In this document: one piece after another, positions 52,619-61,124 of the stretch | Position numbering within the stretch: position 1 is the first letter of the stretch | Layout: each line of letters begins with the position of its first letter | DNA from: JB111 sp049856295 | Lineage (GTDB): Bacteria > Actinomycetota > Actinomycetes > Actinomycetales > Actinomycetaceae | NCBI RefSeq assembly: GCF_049856295.1 | Contig: NZ_JBNDMZ010000002.1 | Location: forward strand, 1 to 64,000 | Length of the DNA stretch: 64,000 bases | Reading direction: 5' to 3' | Program-made: the position numbers and the translations under genes | Notes under the pieces: model-generated | Told to the model about the DNA's origin: nothing | The model's database searches: none | What the model saw: the letters and a program-made list of their open reading frames with translations, nothing else

Positions 52619-52966
52619 CTACGTGCTCGCAGGAACGAGCCGCTCGAGGAGGTCGCGTACCTTTGCGAGCCGCGGAACGTCGTCCTCACGGGCAAGCACG
52701 GCGCCGTCGGGCCCGAGAAGGAAGAACGTCGGCGTCTGCGTGACGCCGAGAGCCTCACCGAGGTCGAGGTGCTGCGTGACCTCGAGCTCGACGTGCCGCA
52801 CGCCGGGCTCCCTGTCGGCCACCCAGGAGAGCAGGCCCCGCGTCGACCGGCACGGAGCGCAGAAGTTCGACGAGAACTGCAGGAGCGTGGCGCGCGTCCC
52901 GAGCCGTCCGCGGATGCCGAGCAGCTCGGCGGTGAGGACGGTCGTCCCGGCCGGTGGCGTGCTCAT
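52619..52966 (-). CDS. thioredoxin-like protein (CAPC active site)
   Basis: A 115-residue thioredoxin-fold protein with the redox motif FCAPCRS near residue 35 and a cis-Pro loop TQTPTFFLL near residue 78. The active-site CAPC differs from the CGPC of classical thioredoxin, as in many actinobacterial membrane-neighbour thioredoxins. There is no signal peptide, so it is cytoplasmic. ATG 52966 is the only start giving the first strand. Its partner is unknown. Confidence 0.85.
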   Translation of the reverse strand: MSTPPAGTTVLTAELLGIRGRLGTRATLLQFSSNFCAPCRSTRGLLSWVADREPGVRHVELEVTQHLDLGEALGVTQTPTFFLLGPDGAVLAREDDVPRLAKVRDLLERLVPAST

Positions 52967-53083
52967 GCGATGTCGTGCTCCTCGTCGACGGGCGGGCGGG
53001 CGCGGATCGCGCTCCCTCAGGGTCAACCGTCAGGGGCGACAGGAATTCCTCGCGAGGAGAACGCCCGGTGTGGGTCGGACCGG

Positions 53084-54121
53084 TCAGCTGACCCAGGCGA
53101 ATGGTTCGAGCTCAGGTTGCTCGGCTACGTCCTGTACTGACCAGTTGATTGCTGTGTTGTACCCCGTGATGTGCCACGTGTCCCCGTCCGATAGAAGCTG
53201 GGTCCTGCGCGTGTCGGCCCAGGACGTGATGGCGAGTGCGGTGCAGGTTGGCGTCGCACACCGCGGGGTCCCGTAGGTGATCTCGTGCTCGACCATGAAG
53301 GTCGGTTCGAATCCCGGTTCCGTATAGACGGACACGTCGGTGACTTCGACCCTGAGGTCGGTGACCCGGGGCTCGTCAGGAAAGCCCACAACCTCGTCGA
53401 GATCGGGTATCAAATGCGGATGATCGATGCCCTCCATGCTCGGCGAAATGTAATGGTGGATCGGCAGCAGACCGTAGGCCTCGAGGCCGTCTGCGACCTG
53501 GTCGGAGAATCCTGGGGAGAAGCGCCATCTGTTCCGGCTGATCCAGTCACGCAGGTCGCGAGGCCGATCACTACGTCTCACCTCGGAGTCGACCGCTTCC
53601 TCGACGACGAACTGCGATGCGTGAGCCACGGCGCCGTCGGCCAGGGCGAGCAACTCGTCTGTGTCGGCTCCCTCAACAGTGAGTCCGTCGGGCACGTGCA
53701 TGAGTGGCGAGTCCTCCGCGATCTCGATCGAGACGTAGGGGCCAACGTCGTCCTCGTCGACCGGCCCGCGAGCAAAGCTCGGACCCAGCTCTGACGTGTG
53801 ACCGTCGGGAAGCCGTAGTTGTGCGGCCTGCCGCTGGGTGCGGCTGAGGGTGTCCTTCGGTTGTGTCCACTCCCGACCGACCTCGACTGCGGCGGTCTGC
53901 CCTTCGAACCTCACGATGGAGTCTGCCTCGGCACCGATTGTCGTCGACGCGTCGACACCCATCACGACACCGGACCCGGAATCGTCGTCGCCTCCCGGCG
54001 CACCGCCGCAGGCACCGAGCAGAAGCGCGACCGCCGGCACAACTGCGGACGTGGCAGCACGGCGCCGTCGCCGGGACGGCCGTGGCGCGGTTGGGACAGA
54101 CGGGTGCTGCTCGACGGTCAC
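53084..54121 (-). CDS. secreted lipoprotein of unknown function
   Basis: A 345-residue lipoprotein. A basic start (SRRRRRAATSAVVP) leads to the lipobox LLGAC with Cys 38. The mature part begins with a Gly/Asp/Ser linker and then a mixed alpha/beta region with no motif I recognise. A Cys pair (PRCATPTCTAL, near residue 300) may be a disulfide. GTG 54121 lies behind GAGGA. Base composition is somewhat lower in GC than the flanking housekeeping genes. It is divergent from the second DUF6318 lipoprotein gene. Confidence 0.75.
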   Translation of the reverse strand: MTVEQHPSVPTAPRPSRRRRRAATSAVVPAVALLLGACGGAPGGDDDSGSGVVMGVDASTTIGAEADSIVRFEGQTAAVEVGREWTQPKDTLSRTQRQAAQLRLPDGHTSELGPSFARGPVDEDDVGPYVSIEIAEDSPLMHVPDGLTVEGADTDELLALADGAVAHASQFVVEEAVDSEVRRSDRPRDLRDWISRNRWRFSPGFSDQVADGLEAYGLLPIHHYISPSMEGIDHPHLIPDLDEVVGFPDEPRVTDLRVEVTDVSVYTEPGFEPTFMVEHEITYGTPRCATPTCTALAITSWADTRRTQLLSDGDTWHITGYNTAINWSVQDVAEQPELEPFAWVS

Positions 54122-54504
54122 GTCGGTCTCCTCGATCGTTCGGCGTCGGGGGGACGTCCGGACCGGTCGGGGGTCGCCGGCGCGTTCAGCGTATGAATGA
54201 CGGCGACGCGCCGTACCGGTTCTCCACAAGCGCGGTCGGAGCAGCCCTGACAGGTGCGCCGGAGGATCGTCGTCGTCGGGCAGGTCTCGTCCGGTCGCGG
54301 TCCGAGTGGGCACGACTGCCCCTTCCGCGGACGCGCGACATCTGGTTGATTGCGTGCTGCCGAGCCTCCTGATCAACGACTGCCCGGGACGTTCGGCGTC
54401 GCGCTCGTTCGTCCGCCGTTGCGACCCGCCCCCGCCGGCCGCACCGACCTCCGTCGCACCCGTCGACGCTCCCTGCACCCGCATGCACACACCACGAGGT
54501 CGCC
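54122..54504. other. 383-bp intergenic region between divergent lipoprotein genes
   Basis: I see no credible gene, RNA or repeat here. It should contain two divergent promoters, but no clear -35/-10 pair stands out. Confidence 0.6.
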
Positions 54505-55248
54505 ATGTCCCGCACGCTGTCCCCCCGCACGCCCGCCCCACGCCTGCTCGCCATCGTCCCCGTACTGCTCCTCGGATCCGCCGCGCTCGCCGCCTGCGAG
54601 GGAGGAGAAGTCGTCCCACCCGTCGAGGGGGTCGAGGCGCCCCCGACCGCCGAGGCGCCGGCCACGGACACGCCGACGACCGACACGCCCACGACCGAGT
54701 CCCCGACGACCGAATCACCCCCGACCGAGGACACGCCCACCGATTCCGAGCCCCGGTCCGACGACCCCGCCTCCGTGTCCGTCGACGAGGTCGAGTGGAC
54801 GGCCTGGGAGCTCGAGCGCCGTGGCCGCCCCGCCCCGACGCCTCCCGCCGCGTACGACGAAAACTCCGAGGCGGGAGCGATCGCCGCCGCCGAGTACTTC
54901 ATGGAGGTCCTCGAGCACGGGTACGAGACGCTCGTCCCCGACACGCTGGCCGCCCTCTCCGGCCCCGACTGCACCTACTGCTCGGGCCGCATCGACGCAT
55001 GGACGACCTGGTCGATCCGCGGAACCTATGACGAGGACTTCGAGGCCGAGGTGCACTCCATCGTGCCCGAACCTGGGGACACCGACTCGGAGTGGGGCGT
55101 CATCCTTGAGCTGACCGAGCCCGAGCGGACGATCGTGGACAGCGTCGGTGGCTTCGTGGAGACTGTGAGGCCCTACTCGTCCATGCTCGCCATCGGGATG
55201 CGGTGGGACGGACAGGGGTGGGTCTGGGAATCGGGCGTCCAGATCTGA
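54505..55248 (+). CDS. DUF6318-type lipoprotein (second copy)
   Basis: A 247-residue paralogue of the gene at 48775. Lipobox LAAC with Cys 31, a Thr/Pro/Glu-rich linker with TDTPTTESPTTE-type repeats (residues about 50-85), then EVEWTAWELERRGRP, AAEYFMEVLEHGYET and GPDCTYCSG as in the first copy. Its GC content is high throughout, unlike the 3 prime half of the other copy. Unlike that copy it is not followed by a PKD-like gene but by the repeat cluster. Function is unknown, probably at the cell surface. Confidence 0.82.
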   Translation: MSRTLSPRTPAPRLLAIVPVLLLGSAALAACEGGEVVPPVEGVEAPPTAEAPATDTPTTDTPTTESPTTESPPTEDTPTDSEPRSDDPASVSVDEVEWTAWELERRGRPAPTPPAAYDENSEAGAIAAAEYFMEVLEHGYETLVPDTLAALSGPDCTYCSGRIDAWTTWSIRGTYDEDFEAEVHSIVPEPGDTDSEWGVILELTEPERTIVDSVGGFVETVRPYSSMLAIGMRWDGQGWVWESGVQI

Positions 55249-55322
55249 GGCTGCCTCACCCGGCCGACGACGACGAACCCCGCCTGCGCTCTCGAGCGAC
55301 CGTGCCAGGAGGCGCGCCTCAG

Positions 55323-55475
55323 CCGCACTCTCGACCGACGCGCGGCGTGCACCAACCGCAGTCTCGGCGTGCACGAACCGCAGTTTCGATGACGCGGGTG
55401 GCGCTGAACCGCACTCTCGACCAACTTGGGGCGCGCACCAACCGCAATCTCGACGACGACGAACCGCAATCTCGA
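55323..55475. repeat. cluster of six ACCGCAATCTCGA-type repeats
   Basis: Copies at 55323-55334 (first base lost), 55355-55366, 55377-55389, 55408-55420, 55441-55453 and 55463-55475 vary at the A/C/G of ACCGCA(A/C/G)T. All run in the same orientation, opposite to the cluster at 48508-48629. They occupy most of the 290-bp gap between the convergent DUF6318 and aceE genes. Confidence 0.82.
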
Positions 55476-55487
55476 CGACGCGACGGC

Positions 55488-55521
55488 GAAGGGGCGCCCG
55501 GCCGAAGCCGAGCGCCCCTTC
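55488..55521 (-). terminator. aceE terminator with TTCG tetraloop
   Basis: Read on the minus strand, 15 paired bases (GAAGGGGCGC outer, CGGC inner) close a TTCG loop 17 bases after the aceE stop codon. Confidence 0.75.
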
Positions 55522-55538
55522 ACGTCGAAGGATCTGGG

Positions 55539-58280
55539 TCAGGCGTCGCCGCCCGCGGTGCCGGACTGGCCGGCCTTCGGGTTGAGCAGGTCGTACTTCT
55601 CGATCGCCTCGCGGACGACCGAGGCGTCCATCGAGCCCTGCTTGACGAGGGCCTGCAGCGCCTTGACCACCATCGAGTGGGAGTCGATGAGGAACTGCCG
55701 GCGGGCCGCCGGGCGGGTGTCGGAGTAGCCGAAGCCGTCCGCGCCGAGCGTGTGGTAGTCGCCCGGCACCCACTGGCGGATCGAGTCCTGCACCTGGTGC
55801 TCGTAGTCGGACGTCGCGATGAACGGGCCACCGGCGCCGTCGAGCTTCGTCGTCACGTACGGGACGCGCTGGTCCTCGGGGTTGAGGAAGTTGTGCTTCT
55901 CGACCTCGAGGGCCTCGCGGCGCAGCTCGTACCAGCTGGTGACGGACCAGACTCCGGCCCGCACGCCCCAGTCCTGCGCGAGGATCTCCTTGGCGTGCTC
56001 GGCCCACGGCACACCGACGCCGGAGGCGAGCAGCTGCACCCACGGGCCGTCGCCCTCGGCCGCCGAGATGCGGTGGATCCCCTTGAGGATGCCCTCCACG
56101 TCGACGTCCTCGGGCTCGGCCGGCTGCTGCAGCGGCTCGTTGTACACCGTGAGGTAGTACAGCACGTTCGGGTCGCGGTCGTCCTCGCCGTACATGCGCT
56201 GCAGGCCGTCGCGGACGATGTGCCGGATCTCGTAGCCGTACGCCGGGTCGTAGTGGACGAACGCCGGGTTGGTCGAGGCCAGCACGGGGGAGTGGCCGTC
56301 CATGTGCTGGGTGCCCTCGCCCGCGAGCGTCGTGCGGCCCGCGGTGGCGCCGATGACGAACCCGCGCGCGAGCTGGTCGCCGGCGGCCCAGAACTGGTCG
56401 CCGGTGCGCTGGAACCCGAACATCGAGTAGAAGATGTAGACGGGGATCATCGGCACGCCGTGGGTGGCGTGCGAGGTTCCGACGGCCTGCAGCAGCGACG
56501 CCGAGCCGGCCTCGTTGATGCCGGTGTGCATGATCTGCCCCTGCTCGGACTCCTTGTAGGAGAGCATGAGCTCGGCGTCGACCGGCGTGTAGTTCTGGCC
56601 GTAGGTGTTGAAGATCTTCGCCGTCGGGAAGATGGAGTCCAGGCCGAAGGTGCGGGCCTCGTCCGGGATGATCGGCACCACGTGCCGGCCCATGCCCTTG
56701 TCCTTGATGAGCTCCTTGAGCAGGCGGACGAACGCCATCGTCGTGGCGACCTCCTGCTTGCCCGAGCCCTTGGCGAGGACCTCGAACGGCTTGTCGCCCG
56801 GCATCTCGAGGGAGGGCTTCGGCTCGCGCCGCTCGGGCAGGTAGCCGCCGAGCTGGCGGCGGCGCTCGAGCATGTACTGCAGGGTCGGGTCGTCGTCGGC
56901 GGGCCGGTAGTACGGCGCGTCGTAGGGGTCCTCGAGCTGCTCGTCGCTGATCGGGATCCGCATCGAGTCGCGCAGCATCTTGAGGTCCGCGACCTGCATC
57001 TTCTTCATCTGGTGCGTCGCGTTGCGCCCGGCGAAGTGCGGGCCCAGGCCGTAGCCCTTGACGGTGTGCGCGAGGATGACCGTCGGCTGGCCGGTGTGCT
57101 TCGTGGCGGCCGTGTAGGCGGCGAAGATCTTGCGGTAGTCGTGCCCGCCGCGCTTGAGCGCCCAGATCTGGTCGTCCGTCATGTCCTTGACGAGGGCCTT
57201 CGTGCGCGGGTCGCGGCCGAAGAAGTGCTCGCGGACGTAGGCGCCGTCGTTGGCCTTGAACGTCTGGTAGTCGCCGTCGTTGGTGGAGTCCATGAGGTTG
57301 ACGAGCGCGCGGTCCTTGTCCGCCTGCAGCAGCGCGTCCCACTCGCGGCCCCACACGACCTTGATGACGTTCCAGCCCGCGCCGCGGAAGAACGACTCGA
57401 GCTCACGGATGATCTGGCTGTTGCCGCGGACCGGCCCGTCGAGGCGCTGCAGGTTGCAGTTGACGACGAACGTGAGGTTGTCGAGCCCCTGGTGGGCGGC
57501 GAGCTGGAGCATGCCGCGCGACTCGGGCTCGTCCATCTCGCCGTCGCCGAGGAAGGCCCACACGCGCTGGTCGGAGGTGTCCTTGATGCCGCGCTCGGCG
57601 AGGTACCTGTTGAACCACGCCTGGTAGATCGCGCCCGAGGGGCCCAGGCCCATCGACACGGTGGGGAACTCCCAGAAGTCCGGCATCTGGTGCGGGTGCG
57701 GGTAGCTGGGCAGGCCCCGCCCGTCCTCGCGGTGGCTGTACTCCTGGCGGAAGCCGTCCATGTCGGCCTCGGACAGGCGGCCCTCGACGTAGGCGCGGGC
57801 GTAGTTGCCCGGCGAGGCGTGGCCCTGCCAGAAGATCTGGTCACCGCCGCCCGGGTGGTCCTTGCCGCGGAAGAAGTGGTTGAGGCCCACCTCGTACAGG
57901 GTGGCGACCGACGCGTAGGAGGACAGGTGCCCGCCGACGGCGACGTCCGGCTTCTGGGCCCGCGCCACCATGACGGCGGCGTTCCAGCGGATCCAGCCGC
58001 GGTAGGTCCGTTCGACCTGCTCGTCGCCGGGGAAGTAGGGCTCGTTCTCGACGCCGATGGTGTTGACGTGCGGGGTGGTGAGGTTGCCGGGGACCGCGAT
58101 GTCCCGGCGCCGCGCGTGACGCAGCAGGTTGAGCAGGATGTACCGGGCCCGCGGACCGCCCCGGTCGTCGATGAGGCCGTCCAGGGACTCGAGCCATTCG
58201 GCGGTCTCGTCCTTGTCGATGTCCGGTACCTGGCTCAGCAGGCCGTCGATCAGCGGCCGACCGTGATCAGTGGCAGTCAC
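55539..58280 (-). CDS. aceE: pyruvate dehydrogenase E1 component, homodimeric type
   Basis: A 913-residue thiamin-diphosphate enzyme that decarboxylates pyruvate and transfers the acetyl group to the E2 lipoyl domain. The TPP/Mg motif is GDGEMDEPESRG...NCNLQ near residue 240. The length and the opening (WLESLDGLIDDRGG, RARYILLNLL) match the single-chain AceE of actinobacteria and enterobacteria. The start is GTG 58280. E2 and E3 genes are not adjacent. The gene lies next to DUF3052 as in relatives, but is separated from the fab operon by an accessory stretch. Confidence 0.96.
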   Translation of the reverse strand: MTATDHGRPLIDGLLSQVPDIDKDETAEWLESLDGLIDDRGGPRARYILLNLLRHARRRDIAVPGNLTTPHVNTIGVENEPYFPGDEQVERTYRGWIRWNAAVMVARAQKPDVAVGGHLSSYASVATLYEVGLNHFFRGKDHPGGGDQIFWQGHASPGNYARAYVEGRLSEADMDGFRQEYSHREDGRGLPSYPHPHQMPDFWEFPTVSMGLGPSGAIYQAWFNRYLAERGIKDTSDQRVWAFLGDGEMDEPESRGMLQLAAHQGLDNLTFVVNCNLQRLDGPVRGNSQIIRELESFFRGAGWNVIKVVWGREWDALLQADKDRALVNLMDSTNDGDYQTFKANDGAYVREHFFGRDPRTKALVKDMTDDQIWALKRGGHDYRKIFAAYTAATKHTGQPTVILAHTVKGYGLGPHFAGRNATHQMKKMQVADLKMLRDSMRIPISDEQLEDPYDAPYYRPADDDPTLQYMLERRRQLGGYLPERREPKPSLEMPGDKPFEVLAKGSGKQEVATTMAFVRLLKELIKDKGMGRHVVPIIPDEARTFGLDSIFPTAKIFNTYGQNYTPVDAELMLSYKESEQGQIMHTGINEAGSASLLQAVGTSHATHGVPMIPVYIFYSMFGFQRTGDQFWAAGDQLARGFVIGATAGRTTLAGEGTQHMDGHSPVLASTNPAFVHYDPAYGYEIRHIVRDGLQRMYGEDDRDPNVLYYLTVYNEPLQQPAEPEDVDVEGILKGIHRISAAEGDGPWVQLLASGVGVPWAEHAKEILAQDWGVRAGVWSVTSWYELRREALEVEKHNFLNPEDQRVPYVTTKLDGAGGPFIATSDYEHQVQDSIRQWVPGDYHTLGADGFGYSDTRPAARRQFLIDSHSMVVKALQALVKQGSMDASVVREAIEKYDLLNPKAGQSGTAGGDA

Positions 58281-58399
58281 GTCATCTCACTTCCCGGGTG
58301 TGTGCGCCGAGAACGTCCGGCGCCTGCATATGGGCCCGACCATCGTAGGCCGCCCCGTGAGTCGCGGCCCACCGCTTCGCCTGCACCCGAGGAGGTGAG

Positions 58400-58927
58400 A
58401 TGCCCGATACCGTGCGGGGTGACGAGTCGCCGAGCCGGTTCGTCGACGCGGCCCCCGGGACCCCGGGGGCGCATCGGTCGGGCGCGAGCCCGGGGAGGAG
58501 CAGTCGGGCTGTGCACGCCAGTGCGTACGAGGCAGTCGCCGGAGCGTTCGCGCCCGGCCAGGTCGTCCAGGAGTTCTGGTGGGACGACGACGCCGACGAC
58601 GGGCTGAGGCAGGCCGTCGAGAAGCAGACGGGCACCGAGCTCGTCGACGAGAACCACTCCGACGTGTGCGACGGCGCGATCATCTGGTGGCGCAAATCAG
58701 ACGCGGAGGAGGGCGACCTCACCGACATGCTCGTCGACGCCCAGGCCAACCTCGACGACGGCGGCACGATCTGGGTGCTGACCCCGAAGCCGACCTCGCC
58801 CGAGCACGTGGGCCCGGCGGACATCTCCGAGGCCGCGCAGATCGCCGGCATGAACGCCACCTCGGCCGTCTCCGCCGGCGCCGAGTGGTCCGGCACGCAG
58901 GTCGTCTCCCGCTCGCGCGGGAAGTAA
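58400..58927 (+). CDS. DUF3052 family protein
   Basis: A 175-residue cytoplasmic protein. After a variable basic N-terminus (1-45) comes the conserved part with FAPGQVVQEFWWDDDADDGLR, DGAIIWWRKSDAEEGDL and DGGTIWVLTPKP. It is divergent from aceE with 119 bases between starts, an arrangement I recall for DUF3052 in other actinobacteria. The start could be internal to 58400, since residues 1-35 are poorly conserved in character. Function is unknown. Confidence 0.88.
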   Translation: MPDTVRGDESPSRFVDAAPGTPGAHRSGASPGRSSRAVHASAYEAVAGAFAPGQVVQEFWWDDDADDGLRQAVEKQTGTELVDENHSDVCDGAIIWWRKSDAEEGDLTDMLVDAQANLDDGGTIWVLTPKPTSPEHVGPADISEAAQIAGMNATSAVSAGAEWSGTQVVSRSRGK

Positions 58928-59142
58928 CGGGGTCGAACGCCCGACGACGACGCCCGGCGCGCGGTGGGCGGGCGTCGTCGGCGTGGCGCGGCTCGTGGCC
59001 GGTCGACCGCAGGACGGCCCGGCGCCGCGCGGCGCCCGTGCGGTTCGGCGCCGCCCGGGACCGGATCCGATACGGTGTGCCGACTGCATGACGGGAGCGG
59101 GGGTCCCGCCTCCCGACGTCGACGGCGACGATCGGAGTACTC

Positions 59143-60849
59143 GTGAACTCGGTGATCCTTGCGGTGATCGGCATCGCCATGGTGCTGGCCGGCTACGTCC
59201 TCTACTCCCGGTTCCTGGGGAGCCGTGTCTACCGGCTCCGGCGCAGCTTCGTCACGCCGGCGCACGAGATGGAGGACGGGGTCGACTTCGTCCCGACGAA
59301 CAAGTTCGTGCTGTGGGGGCACCACTTCACCTCGGTCGCCGGCGCGGCGCCGATCGTCGGCCCGGCGGTCGCAGTGATCTGGGGCTGGCTGCCGGCCTTC
59401 CTCTGGGTCACGCTCGGCACCGTCTTCTTCGCGGGCATGCACGATCTCGGCGCGCTCTGGGCGTCGGTCCGGAACAAGGGCCAGTCGATCGGGACGCTGT
59501 CCGGCAGGTACATCGGTGCCCGCGGCCGCAACCTGTTCCTCGTCGTCATCTTCCTGCTGCTGCTCATGGTCAACGCGGCCTTCGCCGTCGTCATCTCCGA
59601 TCTGCTCGTCGCCACGCCGACGGCGGTCATCCCGGTCTGGGGGGCGATCCTCGTCGCGCTGGTCGTCGGCCAGGCGATCTACCGCTGGAAGCTCAACCTC
59701 GTCGTCGTGTCGATCATCGGCGTCGTCGCGCTCTACTCGCTCATCATCCTCGGTGACAACTTCCCGATCGTCCTGCCCGACAGCATCCTCGGCCTCTCGC
59801 CGGAGGCCTTCTGGGTGGTCGTGCTCTTCCTCTACGCCGGTGTGGCCTCGGTCCTGCCGGTGTGGGTGCTCCTCCAGCCGCGCGACTACATCAACGGACT
59901 GCAGCTCTTCATCGGCCTCGGCATCCTCTACACGTCGGTGCTCATCGCCTCGCCGGAGCTGGTCGCCCCGGCCTTCAACAACGACGTCCCCGACGGCACC
60001 CCGAGCATCGTCCCGCTGCTCTTCGTCACGATCGCGTGCGGTGCCATCTCCGGCTTCCACGGGATCGTCTCGTCGGGCACGAGTGCCAAGCAGCTCGACA
60101 AGGAGACGGACGGACGGTTCGTCGGGTACTTCGGTGCCGTCGGGGAGGGCCTGCTCGCGCTCGGTGCGATCATCGCCACCACCGCCGGCTACCGGACGCT
60201 CGCCGACTGGGAGGCCGTCTACTCCGCCTTCAACGAGGGCGGCGTGGCCGCGTTCGTCGAGGGCGGCAGCGGCATCATGAACGCCGGCCTGGGCATCCCG
60301 TCGGGACTCAGCGCGACGATCCTCGCCACCATGGCTGTGCTGTTCGCGGCCACGACCATGGACACCGGGATCCGGCTGCAGCGATTCGTCGTCCAGGAGT
60401 CGCTCGAGCTCGCCGGTCTCCGCCTCGGCAAGGCGATCGCGACGGTCGTCGTGCTCGCCGTGGGCATGGGCCTCGCGTTCGGCGCGGGCGCGGACGGCAC
60501 CGGTGGCATGGTCATCTGGCCCCTGTTCGGCACGACGAACCAGCTGCTCGCCGGGCTCACGCTGTCCATCATCGCCGTCATGCTGCTGCGCAAGCGGCGC
60601 CCGGTCCTCCCTGTCCTCATCCCGCTCGTCTTCGTGTTCGTCATGTCGCTGTACGCCGCGATCGTGCAGGTGGGCACGTTCTACAGCTCCGGCAACTGGC
60701 TGCTGCTGGTCCTCGACCTCATCATCATCGTCGCCGCGCTCTGGGTGATCCTCGAGGCCACGCTCGCGATGAGCAGTGCCCGCCGGAGTCCCGCCGAGGT
60801 CGACGAGGACGAGCCGTCGGTCGCCGCGGGGAGTGACGCCGGCCGATGA
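59143..60849 (+). CDS. cstA: carbon starvation protein CstA (peptide/pyruvate transporter family)
   Basis: A 568-residue membrane protein with about 14-16 helices. The family signature region VPTNKFVLWGHHFTSVAGAAPIVGP (read in parts, residues 43-68), GFHGIVSSGTSAKQL near 307 and WPLFGTTNQLLAG near 460 are all present. It is shorter than the 690-residue E. coli protein, as usual for actinobacteria. The start is GTG 59143. Its stop overlaps the next start by ATGA. Family members import pyruvate or peptides during starvation. E. coli btsT/cstA partner with a small YbdD-type protein; here a different small protein takes that place. Confidence 0.93.
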   Translation: MNSVILAVIGIAMVLAGYVLYSRFLGSRVYRLRRSFVTPAHEMEDGVDFVPTNKFVLWGHHFTSVAGAAPIVGPAVAVIWGWLPAFLWVTLGTVFFAGMHDLGALWASVRNKGQSIGTLSGRYIGARGRNLFLVVIFLLLLMVNAAFAVVISDLLVATPTAVIPVWGAILVALVVGQAIYRWKLNLVVVSIIGVVALYSLIILGDNFPIVLPDSILGLSPEAFWVVVLFLYAGVASVLPVWVLLQPRDYINGLQLFIGLGILYTSVLIASPELVAPAFNNDVPDGTPSIVPLLFVTIACGAISGFHGIVSSGTSAKQLDKETDGRFVGYFGAVGEGLLALGAIIATTAGYRTLADWEAVYSAFNEGGVAAFVEGGSGIMNAGLGIPSGLSATILATMAVLFAATTMDTGIRLQRFVVQESLELAGLRLGKAIATVVVLAVGMGLAFGAGADGTGGMVIWPLFGTTNQLLAGLTLSIIAVMLLRKRRPVLPVLIPLVFVFVMSLYAAIVQVGTFYSSGNWLLLVLDLIIIVAALWVILEATLAMSSARRSPAEVDEDEPSVAAGSDAGR

Positions 60850-61124
60850 CCGACGCCTCCTCGGGACGCGGCGCCGCGCGGTCCCGGCTCGCAGCGGGCC
60901 TGCGCGAGTTCTACGTGGCGCCCTACCGCCGGACCTTCGCCCGCGCGCAGCGCGACGAGGACGACCTGTTCATGATGATCGTGCTGGGCGAGATGCTCGG
61001 CGTGCCCAACCCGGCGAGCTACTACACGATCGAGCTGGTGCCCGTGATGTACGAACGGTTCCACGACTGGCACCGCCGCATGGGCATGGATCGCTCACCG
61101 CTGGACCACCTCTCGTGCTGCTAG
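60846..61124 (+). CDS. small protein ending in Cys-Cys ('cory-CC-star'-like), CstA partner
   Basis: A 92-residue soluble protein whose last residues are DHLSCC. It is mostly helical (GLREFYVAPYRRTFARAQRD, then DDLFMMIVLGEMLGVPNP, ELVPVMYERFHDWHRRMGM). The terminal Cys-Cys and this context match a family I remember named 'cory-CC-star' in NCBI annotations. It overlaps cstA by four bases and the following ATPase gene by ten, so the three are translationally coupled. The Cys pair could bind a metal, form a disulfide or be modified; no experimental role is known to me. Confidence 0.82.
   Translation: MTDASSGRGAARSRLAAGLREFYVAPYRRTFARAQRDEDDLFMMIVLGEMLGVPNPASYYTIELVPVMYERFHDWHRRMGMDRSPLDHLSCC

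Noticed and set aside
54306..55031. Open frame overlapping the second DUF6318 lipoprotein gene in another phase
   Set aside because: No signal peptide or motif in this phase, and strong Arg/Pro bias typical of out-of-frame GC-rich translation.
55203..58607. 1134-codon open frame antisense to aceE
   Set aside because: aceE is unmistakable on the minus strand; the plus-strand frame is compositionally biased and begins in the repeat cluster.
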